A stretch of DNA of 64,000 nucleotides from Arthrinium phaeospermum (taxonomy: Eukaryota > Ascomycota > Sordariomycetes > Amphisphaeriales > Apiosporaceae). The translations under genes and the position numbers were made by a program. The notes under the pieces are model-generated. The model had not been told where the DNA came from, did no database searches, and worked only from the letters and a program-made list of their open reading frames with translations. The stretch lies in the NCBI GenBank assembly GCA_006503535.1, contig QYRS01000003.1, forward strand, positions 1,116,001 to 1,180,000, read 5' to 3'. Shown piece after piece: positions 55,800 to 64,000 of the stretch (positions within the stretch are counted from its first letter, which is position 1; each line of letters starts with the position of its first letter).

Positions 55800-56155
55800 T
55801 AGGAACAGGAAGACATGAAGACCCGAAGGACCAGGACACCACACACTTTGCCTAACATTGGGCAGACTGGCTGCGGCAAAAAACATCGTAATTAATTCAC
55901 GGGTTATCCCACCACCGGCGACAAGTCACCACTGCTGAAACATGTTTCGGTCTGTCACAACTGGGCTGTGCCAAAAGGATCAGATAACGAACCAAATCAC
56001 ATATTCTGGTGTCATTTCTTGTTTATGAACCATCGAGCTGCGTTGAACATGTCCCCGTTGAAGATGCTGCCCCCAAAACAACCATTCAATGGATATTACT
56101 AACACGCAGCCGCCATGACCCCCTGAAAATATCATCTGTAAGGGTTTCCCGACAA
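55800..56155. other. Intergenic between convergent genes
   Basis: 3' flanks only. Nothing recognised. Confidence 0.5.
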
Positions 56156-56971
56156 TCATGCAGTGCCGCAGAGGAGGCGCACGATTTTATCGTACACGCG
56201 ACATAGATTGTAGAACCGACAACTAGAACGGCACTCAATGACTTTGGTCACCGCCGCATATGCCTCTTCTGGCATTCGATACTGCTCCGTGACACCGCCG
56301 CCGCCGACCGGCTTGGCTGTATTACCAACGACTATTCTCGTCATGACCCGCGGTTCGTGCAACTCGTACTTGTGCCGACGAGTCAGATGCTGCTCCCTCG
56401 GCTTGGCCACAAGCTTTCGTAGGCTGTACCTCGCGATATCGTTCGTATGAGCAATGTTTGCCACCGATTGGGACAGCAGCTCCTCGTTAGGCGGCAGCCC
56501 AAAGGGACGCGGGCCTTCAGCATCGGCATAGTCGGTGGCCACCTTGTACATTTGTGCCTGAGGCTGGTCTGGCTTTTTATGGCGGAGGTAATCGCGGTTG
56601 CTGCCGGCTGAGGCGTACTTCCCGAATCCCCATCCATCCGTGCGCCAACCCCATCCCATGTCCTTCAAGAGAACCCGGTCATTCTCGGCCAACAGCCAGC
56701 TCAGATCCGACTGGTAGTGTAAGTAGACACAGACGCGGTAGATCTCCAGTGCGATCTGCCGAGTCTCGTGGTTGATGAAGAACAGTATAGATGCTTGCGA
56801 GTAGACGACATCGTCGATCCTGATGCAGGGACGGATGCGGCGTTCATCTTTGGTGAAATCGATGAAGACCACCTGCGGTTTTGAGGCTACCTCCTTCCAG
56901 ATAGCAATGCGTATCTCCGCCGGAAGATAGGGGATGGATCTTTCCTGATGAACCACCTGTTCTGTCTCCAT
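56156..56971 (-). CDS. 2EXR-domain protein
   Basis: Single exon, 271 residues from METEQVVHQERS (56,971). The frame extends upstream only from a non-ATG codon. The domain begins SIPYLPAEIRIAIWKEVASK, the hallmark of the fungal 2EXR family. It is followed by VVFIDFT..., SQASILFFINHETRQIALEI and a tail with no known motif. 2EXR proteins are numerous in filamentous fungi and of unknown function. They are often placed with HET-type genes, one of which lies 4 kb away. The F-box-like fragment at 13.2-13.9 kb belongs to a related type. Confidence 0.8.
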   Translation of the reverse strand: METEQVVHQERSIPYLPAEIRIAIWKEVASKPQVVFIDFTKDERRIRPCIRIDDVVYSQASILFFINHETRQIALEIYRVCVYLHYQSDLSWLLAENDRVLLKDMGWGWRTDGWGFGKYASAGSNRDYLRHKKPDQPQAQMYKVATDYADAEGPRPFGLPPNEELLSQSVANIAHTNDIARYSLRKLVAKPREQHLTRRHKYELHEPRVMTRIVVGNTAKPVGGGGVTEQYRMPEEAYAAVTKVIECRSSCRFYNLCRVYDKIVRLLCGTA

Positions 56972-58724
56972 GGTGGGAGTTGAATGGCTGTCTTTCGAGT
57001 CAGATTGGAAGAAGTCGAATGACCACCCGGACGGTGAAGAGATTTGCAAACGTCAACGATGATGAATGTTGCGGGAGTATCCAATCCGAAGACGTTGTCA
57101 TGTTTGAGCAATTGAGAACCTCTCTCGCCCACTCCAGTGTCGCTAAGCTCGAGAAGCTCATCGCGGCTCTACCGTCGTCCCCTTAATTCAGAGACGATGC
57201 CATTTAGCCCGGCAGAAGCGAGAGACTTCGCGGCGACCATGTTTGTTCCCATAGCAACAAGGTCCAGATGAAGCCATCATTTGCCTCGAACCCCCTCAAA
57301 ACGGTCCAAATAGCAATGTGCTACTGCCAAAACAGTCTGTCGCGTGTGCTTTAGAGCCGTGCTCTCGAGCGATAGGCTCGGCCTTGGTTGACTGACGAGA
57401 CCATCTATGTTTCGACAATGTGTCTGGAGGCAAGCGAACACCAAGCTCGAGTCCCTAGGTAGTCTTGCGCACTTCTCAAATGAAGGCGAGCCATGTGTAT
57501 ATCCTAGGGGGCCACTTGTGTTCTGCCTTGTCCTTGTTTCCATGGCGGAGGTCAATTTTGCTGTGCCGTTGCTACGCCTCATGAATGCATACTTTTTAGT
57601 GGGCATCCAGCAGTTGGTTTCCAAAAGGGGTCCAATTCAACATCCTGCTCGGCAATCATTGGAAATATTCTTGGCATGGACGTCACTGTACCATACTCAA
57701 CTATTTTGTCTTGGTCGACAGCGATAAAAGGGCAGTTGGCATCTATTTCTCTCCAGTCGATCGTTGAATCTTATCACCGTATCGCGGTTGCATTGCTAAT
57801 GGATGTGGCCGCCCTGACAGGTTTGGTTTACCGGGATTTCGGAAGGTGTGGGCATAAAGTGGTCCTCCCTGTCAGGCAGCTTAGTACATAAGTAGCGACC
57901 GTCGTCCCATTTCTCTCGTTCTCGTTAGTGGGTGGCCCCGTCACCTATCAAAAACACCGAACAAGTTCGTTGTTCGTTGTCGATCCCCGGCGACGAGTCA
58001 CACAGACTGATCAAAATTAGTAAGGAAACACCAAACACATGGGCAGGGCCTCTCGCCAGAAGCACATCCATTGATCAAATGCATTGCTTTACTACATTAA
58101 TTTATTTCCAATACAGTACTGGGCGGGTACCCTACTGCGGGTGCCGTATAGCCGTACCAATGAGACAGCCGCTTGGCTCGCTGCTCCATTGCGGCTGAAG
58201 TCCCATCGCTATTGGTCTCTTGGGCCAAAAAGTTGCCCCGGCTGTCCACCCTTCTTCTCGGAGCATTCTACAGTAGGTAGTAGCAGGCCTGCCTGCTGCC
58301 TGCCCTGCTGGCACGTCGTCGCTTCTCTAACAGGCCGCCGCCCCAATGGCTAGGCAGTAGTCAGCTTGGCAGCTACGCCGCTGCCAATACTTTACCTAAA
58401 GTAAAGGTGAGCCCTGCCACGTGCTAGGTTCGCCGTCTTACATGCTCCTTTCCCTCGTTCGTCAAATTCGTCGCGTCGTTTGGTTTGTTCGTTCTTAGCA
58501 AGCATCTGTCAGTCGCTCGTTTTCTCCCGGATCATCGTGTCTTTTTTTGGTCTCTTTGATTGTACTTCTTCTTCCACAGTGTTTTAATTACTTGATCTTC
58601 TAGAAAAGAAGGGAGAGAAGCCCATTATCGCTTGATGTGGCTATCGCCGTAGATTTTCGTGACTCAGGTCGCCAGCCTAAGCCTTAAACCCCCACCACCA
58701 AAGCACCGCTACCCGCAAGCCACC
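56972..58724. other. Long upstream region of the mannosyltransferase
   Basis: About 1.7 kb with no domain-bearing ORF. From about 58,480 it becomes T/C-rich (TTTGGTTTGTTCG, TTTTTTTGGTCTC), probably a leader. A palindrome CTTTACCTAAAGTAAAGG lies at about 58,390. An open plus frame upstream of the ATG begins with a poor start at 58,659. Confidence 0.5.
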
Positions 58725-59999
58725 ATGTTTCCCGTAGCGCAATTGCGCTCGCGGCGAGTGTTGCCCATCCTCGTCGGGGTGGCGCTCACGAGTCTCGCGC
58801 TGTACATCGTTGTCCGCCTGCTCGCCTTTGCGCAGCTGTTTGGCAAACTCGGGCCCCACGCCGGCATCGAAATCACCCAGCAGGAGGTCTTCCAGTTGCA
58901 CAACAATGTCTCCGACGACCCGCGCCCGGCCTTCCCCCGGATGATCCACCAGATCTTTCACAACTGGGCGGAACCCGGCAACCACGAGCTGCCCGAGGAT
59001 TGGGCGCGCATGCGACAGAGCTGCATTGACAAGAACCCGGATTGGGAGTTCAAGGTACGTTTTGGCCTGAAAATATCTGGGGTTTGATATATCGCAAGAA
59101 ATGCGGATACTGACAGTTGTTTTGTGGAACAATTAGCTGTGGCATACCGAAGATTCACGTGTGTTCATCGAAGACAACTATAACTGGTTCCTGCCGACGT
59201 ACGACAGCTACAAGTTCCCGATCCAGCGAGTCGATGTCATGCGATACTTCCTCATTCGGTACTACGGTGGCATATACCTCGATCTCGACAATGTAAGTTG
59301 GGCAAACAAAAAAAATTGCTGCGCAGTGCACGCATTAGAAACGGGTCTGGAGGGGCAATGATAACTGACGGTATCTTTCAATGGGTATAGGGCTGCGAAG
59401 AGAGTCTCGAAGCGCTCCGCTACTTCCCCGCATGGACTACAGACGGCGGCCTGGGCGCATTGAGCAACAACATCATCGGCGGCCACAAGGATCACCCCTG
59501 GCTTGTCATGATGACAGACAACCTCATCCCTTACCACTGGAACTGGATTATGCCGTATGCTATCGTCATGTATAACAGCGGCCAGTGGTACCTAACAGCC
59601 ATTTGGGAGAAGTACCACTCCGTACTGCGCGACGACGGCACCATCCCCGGATTCGAGGGCAACGACTGGAAGAAGCTGCACCGGGTGCTCATGGACGGCC
59701 GTACGGGCGCCGACCCATGGGTCTTCTTCAATCACGGCGGTCATGGCGGCACGTGGGGCGCCGGCGACGATTGGCTCTGGGCCTGGCTCGGGTTGCACTG
59801 GATGGAGGTGGTCGCCGAAGTAATTGCGGCCATCATCTTCACGATCGTCAGCTGCGTGTGCTGCGTACGATGTGTAAGAAGGCGGCGACTGCGAAACAAG
59901 GGATACCAGAAGGTCGGCACTGGCGAAGAAGTCGAGCTCGGGGAACGCGTCAACGGCGGCGAGCGGCGACGATCTACGGACAATGCCCAACCGAAATAG
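58725..59999 (+). CDS. Inositol-phosphorylceramide mannosyltransferase (GT32, Sur1/Csh1-type)
   Basis: Three exons (58,725-59,054; 59,137-59,292; 59,391-59,999), all in phase 0, give 364 residues. An N-terminal signal anchor (VLPILVGVALTSLALYIVVR) is followed by the GT32 signature PRMIHQIFHNW. Then come QRVDVMRYFLIRYYGGIYLD with the DxD motif LDLDN at the end of exon 2, and NNIIGGHKDHPW. A C-terminal hydrophobic segment (VIAAIIFTIVSCVCCVRC) is followed by a basic cytosolic tail. This is the layout of the Golgi enzymes that transfer mannose from GDP-mannose to inositol-phosphorylceramide, making MIPC. Fungi carry several paralogs, so I give the class rather than a symbol. Confidence 0.9.
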
Positions 60000-60770
60000 A
60001 GAGCACGGCCAAGTATTGGGGTGGTATCGTTCAGCGACCCCGTCCGCCCTACAACTCACCCGACACGCCCGAATCGCAAGATGCGGCACGACTGAGCTTT
60101 AATAGTCCGCAGGAAGACTGCTGGAAATAGGCATTGACGCCACAAGGGCAGCTCATCCCTTCCCAGGAACATCTTCCTGAACACCTGATTTCAGCTCCAC
60201 TGATACCCAGCGATGATTTGCGAGCACCATATCGACACGATTGGAAGAGCGATACGACGGGCCCGCATTTCGCCTCTTGACGGCCAGCGACTGAGGCTAC
60301 TGTTGAGTTATTACATCGTTTGGTCATCCCTTCGATCAATCTCGATACCAACATGGCGGCCCTAAGGCTTGGAGGTCCTCCATTAGACGAGGATGCTTGG
60401 TCCAGTTGATGCATTATCAGGCGCGGGCTGGGAGGTGATTATGAGCATAAGAGCGAGGCCATAGTGGCTCTGCTTGGCTGGGTGTGCTCTGTTTTGAGGG
60501 AAACTCATCCATACAGGTAGAGTTAATGCCCGATTCAAAAGGGTGTGCACGTATAGTCACGATGTACATTACAAGCGTCTTTGGCAATCCCAGGGATAGA
60601 TTTCAATACAAACCAGTTAACACATGTCTTTGACCCTGTCATCCGCGCCAAAACTGGCCTATTAGTATCGTACATCAACTCCATTTGACCAATGGTATCT
60701 AGATCCAAACCGGCTAATTTCCCAAAACGCCGTCACTTCCTGCTTGAAACCTTCCACCAAAATAGTATGA
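60000..60770. other. Intergenic between convergent genes
   Basis: 3' flanks of the mannosyltransferase and the HET-like gene. No gene seen. Confidence 0.5.
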
Positions 60771-63194
60771 TTATACAATTCTAATATCTACGATCTTGTT
60801 TCCATCGACCCTGAAGAACCTCTTACCGTCGGGGGCTGTGAAGGCGAAATCCTCACCGTCCATGGCGCCGTAGAGATAGCAGTCCCCGACGAACTCGTAC
60901 GTGGCGTCGGCCATGGTGAGCGGGTTAGAGCCGGACGCGCCACTTGCGGCGGGCTCGCCGGCCGAGCCCTCTTCGGTGGCTTGTTGTTCTTGCTCTTGAT
61001 TGACTACTGGCCGGAGCACATACGGGAAGAACCCTCCAACTAAGGCAGTGACTAGATCGCCTGGTCGGACTCCCTGTTTCACGCCCGCTGCTTCCACTGT
61101 GGTCGCTGCTTGGCCTTCTCCCCCGTCTTCTGCTCCTTCGCGTCCGGGGATGGGGGGAAGGTCGCCGCGCACCATCTGCGACACAAGGTTAGCGGCGTTG
61201 GGGTCCCTTGTCGTGAGGAACTGCTGGAAGCCTTCCAGCATGGCTCTCGCCATGGGATCGGCCATCATCCGGCTCAGGTTTGGCCTCCTCGGTTCGCCGT
61301 CTTCGGGTTGGTCATTAGTATCATCACCTTCGCCATTACTACTAGACCGCCCCCCTGCTGCCGCCTCAGTACCCTTAGTAGTAGTAGCAGAAGCCCGCTC
61401 CCGCTCCGGCACCAGCTTCCCGTCCACCGCCACCACGTCCTCGACAGTCGTCATGCCGAACCGCCCGTCCTCGGTGCGGAAGAAGCGGCGGCCCAAGGCG
61501 AGGTGGTGGAGCAAGTTCTCGTAGCTGCCGCCGTGGCCCGTCAGCGCCACGAGCGACATGGCCTCGGGGCTGGCCTGGAACCGGGCGCGGAGCTCGGGCG
61601 TGGGCGACTGCAGCTGCAGGGGGGTGCACCCGAGCAGGGCCAGGATGCGCTCGTGCGCCATCATGCTGCGGAAGCTGTCGCCGACGGCGGGGCCGGGGGC
61701 GGTGTCGTCGGCCAGGGTCGCTTCCATGGCGGCGCCGCCGCTGTTGAGGACGAGCGTGCGCCAGAACCGCTCGTTGCGCTGCGCCTCCGTCTCCCAGGCT
61801 GCCGGCGGCGGCAGCTTCTCGAACTCGGCGTAGCAGAGGCGGGTCAGGTTGCCGCCGTCGAAGACGGGCGAGACGTGGGCGACGCGCGCGAGGCCGTAGG
61901 CCTGGACGTGGAGGGCGGGGCTGGAGCCGTCGTCGTCGTCGTCGTCGGAGACCGTGAGGGGCTTGACGGGCTGGAGTGCCTCCCACCACCCGCGCATGCC
62001 CTTGTTGGGCGACCCGACGTTGTGGTTCTTGGGGAAGGTGGTGCCGAAGTCCGGGACCCAGCTGGGCAGCCCCTGGAGCAGCTTCTGGCACGGCGGGCAC
62101 TCGGCGAACAAGACCATCAGGTCCTGCCGCTCCAGGACCGTGTACCGGGCCGCCTCAGTAAAGACCTGCTGCGCGCTCTTGGTGTAGTCGATGGCGGGCA
62201 GCGGCTGGGGGCCCTGGCCGTGGAAGCCGATGCGGGCCGAGGGCGTGGCGATCTTGAGCATGGCGAAGACGTTCTCGCGGACGTCCTTGGCGCCGCAGTC
62301 GCGCGCCGTCTGAATCATGGGGAACAGCTCCACGCTCTGCCCCAGCCGCTTCCGCCGCTCCGCAATCTCGATCTGGAACACCATCTCGAACCCTTTCTGG
62401 ACCGGCGGGAGCATGGGCACGCCGCCGAAGAACTTGGCCCGGAAGAAGGGGTAGGCCCGCGAGGCGGCGACGTAGTTGGGCCAGCGGATGTTGCTGCGGC
62501 CGCGCACGACGATGGGGAGCTTGGCCGAGACGATGTCGGGGATGGTGTGCACCGACGTCCAGTAGGGGGCGCCAAAGACGCCGTCGATGACCTTCCACAG
62601 CGCGAAGTCGAGCGAGTGCAGGTCGTTGTAGGGGCAGTCGTGCAGCCGCGTCCGGATGTCCTGCAGCTGCTGCAGCGTGGCGCGCGTGACGGACGTGTCC
62701 TGCGACAGGCCGACGTGCAGGCAGGCCTGCAGGTAGCGGTTGGCCATGTCCCGGATGACGTCGAAGGCCCGGGCCGTCAGCGCGGCGTCGTCGCCGCCGC
62801 CGTCGGGGCCCAGCCAGCAGAGTGTCTTGTCGGCGTGGGCCAGGATCTGCCGGATGAAGGGGCCCTGCGCGTTGCGCTCCTCGACGGTGCGACCGACGAG
62901 CAGGTCCGCCCAGACCTGGCGCGGCTGCTCGCGCCGGCGGAAGATGCGCAGCGCCTCCTCGAGGGCTTGGGGAATTTCCTGCTCCGCATCGTCGACCAGG
63001 ACCTTGCTGGTGGCCTCGGCTTCGTGGTCGAAGGAGATGGACTCATACGACGTGGTGGCCAGAGGGGCGTCGGTGAGAGTCAGACGGATGGGCGAGTCAG
63101 GGTCCGCGGAAGGTTCCAGGACCGCCAGGCGCGCTACTGCGACGGGACTATCCTGGCTCACAAGCCTGCTGAAAGGGTTCTCAAAGGAAGACAT
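60771..63194 (-). CDS. HET-like (heterokaryon incompatibility) protein with divergent N-terminus
   Basis: Single exon, 807 residues. The N-terminal 140 residues follow the HET plan: TSYESISFDHEAEA at the first motif, ALEEALRIFRRREQPRQVWA, VEERNAQGPFIRQILAHADK and TLCWLG. The canonical LSYxWG reads ISFDHE, and WIDALCINQ reads VWADLLVGR, so two core motifs are degenerate. A long helical region follows (about 150-400), then PSWVPDFGTTFPKNH. The C-terminal part has a disordered acidic insert (about 590-670) and ends GDLVTALVGGFFPYVLRPVV ... VGDCYLYGAMDGE, the usual tail of HET proteins. It probably belongs to the HET superfamily, whose members trigger cell death on non-self fusion. Activity is uncertain given the altered motifs. 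Confidence 0.82.
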   Translation of the reverse strand: MSSFENPFSRLVSQDSPVAVARLAVLEPSADPDSPIRLTLTDAPLATTSYESISFDHEAEATSKVLVDDAEQEIPQALEEALRIFRRREQPRQVWADLLVGRTVEERNAQGPFIRQILAHADKTLCWLGPDGGGDDAALTARAFDVIRDMANRYLQACLHVGLSQDTSVTRATLQQLQDIRTRLHDCPYNDLHSLDFALWKVIDGVFGAPYWTSVHTIPDIVSAKLPIVVRGRSNIRWPNYVAASRAYPFFRAKFFGGVPMLPPVQKGFEMVFQIEIAERRKRLGQSVELFPMIQTARDCGAKDVRENVFAMLKIATPSARIGFHGQGPQPLPAIDYTKSAQQVFTEAARYTVLERQDLMVLFAECPPCQKLLQGLPSWVPDFGTTFPKNHNVGSPNKGMRGWWEALQPVKPLTVSDDDDDDGSSPALHVQAYGLARVAHVSPVFDGGNLTRLCYAEFEKLPPPAAWETEAQRNERFWRTLVLNSGGAAMEATLADDTAPGPAVGDSFRSMMAHERILALLGCTPLQLQSPTPELRARFQASPEAMSLVALTGHGGSYENLLHHLALGRRFFRTEDGRFGMTTVEDVVAVDGKLVPERERASATTTKGTEAAAGGRSSSNGEGDDTNDQPEDGEPRRPNLSRMMADPMARAMLEGFQQFLTTRDPNAANLVSQMVRGDLPPIPGREGAEDGGEGQAATTVEAAGVKQGVRPGDLVTALVGGFFPYVLRPVVNQEQEQQATEEGSAGEPAASGASGSNPLTMADATYEFVGDCYLYGAMDGEDFAFTAPDGKRFFRVDGNKIVDIRIV

Positions 63195-64000
63195 GGTACG
63201 GCGTTGTTGGATCTACCGAGTAGATACTATATTAATACCAATTGGGCATATAGTCGATCAATCGGTACCAAAGAAATCTCTGGAACATACATAAGAAGAC
63301 AAATGCCCCTTGTTCTGGCGCTTAGCCAATATGGCGCCGGGCCAGCGACGGCCTATTTGTAGTCGCCTCGCCGTCGCAAAAAGAAGTGCATTTCTGGTGG
63401 CCATTGTCCAATTTTAGGTCGTCTCACCGGGGGCCTCTAGGCAGAAAAGCCCGCTAAAGAGTGTCGGCTAGGCAGGGGGCGGGGCAGCCTGGTCTGTTTA
63501 GGCCTTGGTTGCCTAGGCTGCTGGCTGCTATTCCACTTGCAAGCTTTCAATCGTGGAGAGGAGATTACAAGTCAGCTTTGGGAACAGGAACCTTTCTACC
63601 TGCAAATAACATTGTGTTCTTTTATACCCTGGGTTAATTGATTTCATCGTATGTTCATCGGACCTTAGCCTGTTTTGTGTGCTGAAATGAGAAGACTACG
63701 CGAGATTGCCCAAGGGTTCATTCTGCTTCGAGTACTTCCAACTGCATCTTGCCCCTGAACAAAACTCCGTCCCGCCAAGACTTCCATAAGTAAACGGCGA
63801 CACCAAAATCAGCAACAATAAGTGCATCGATGTCAAGGAACCAAATTGCGAAAGTACTACCTAGCCCAGATATGGTTATGTCGCAGCTAGGGTAACATAT
63901 CCTCTTGATGGCGAAAGCGCTGCTATTGGTATCATAATACTTCCCGTGAATAATCACCAAGCCAGTTTTTCAATCCAGTGGTAGAATTTAACGAGGTAAA
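63195..64000. other. Upstream region of the HET-like gene, no gene seen
   Basis: No domain-bearing ORF up to the window edge. GC-rich imperfect repeats of GGCTAGGCAGG and TTGGTTGCCTAGGCTGC lie near 63,465-63,530. Confidence 0.5.

Noticed and set aside
61110..63362. 750-residue plus-strand open frame
   Set aside because: It is fully antisense to the HET-like gene, whose minus frame has recognisable motifs. The plus frame is a GC-rich shadow with Val/Arg/Gly/Asp bias and no domain.

Overview
The window comes from the nuclear genome of a filamentous ascomycete (Pezizomycotina, probably Sordariomycetes; inference). The evidence is short GT-AG introns with CTAAC-like branch points, a cytosolic uS12 gene, COQ2, an inositol-phosphorylceramide mannosyltransferase, and the typically fungal families DUF3431, 2EXR and HET.

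Bases 1 to about 20,800 are very unusual. I find no intact gene there. The recognisable pieces are short, decayed fragments of conserved genes, all on the minus strand: an Sch9-type AGC kinase, a Pho85-type CDK, an aspartate/glutamate mitochondrial carrier, and probably a calcium-regulated carrier, an Upf2-like protein, a 2EXR/F-box-like protein, a Myb/SANT-like domain and an AlkB-like protein. Several keep introns. They lie in a lattice of tandem and dispersed duplications, from 12-bp minisatellites to 100-300 bp segment duplications. A 26-bp hairpin-bearing motif occurs five times.

From 20,800 to 25,600 I see no secure gene. At 22,145 a minus-strand TATAAATA box precedes a CT-rich leader and a run of acceptor-donor fused splice sites, so a minus-strand transcript is plausible.

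From 25,600 the window is ordinary and gene-dense. 25.6-34.7 kb holds a DUF3431 protein, a P450, two SDRs and an SDR remnant, resembling a small secondary-metabolism or detoxification neighbourhood. 35.2-46 kb is housekeeping: a JmjC/zinc-finger/AT-hook chromatin protein with an apparent frameshift, COQ2, a conserved unknown and RPS23. 47.4-57 kb is rich in lineage-specific genes: a 14-cysteine secreted protein, a convergent pair of related membrane proteins, a divergent pair of secreted proteins (one HExxH metalloprotease-like) sharing a promoter region with matching TATAAATA boxes, a membrane/coiled-coil protein and a 2EXR protein. The window ends with a GT32 sphingolipid mannosyltransferase and a HET-like protein. 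No tRNA, rRNA, CRISPR array or intact transposase was seen.
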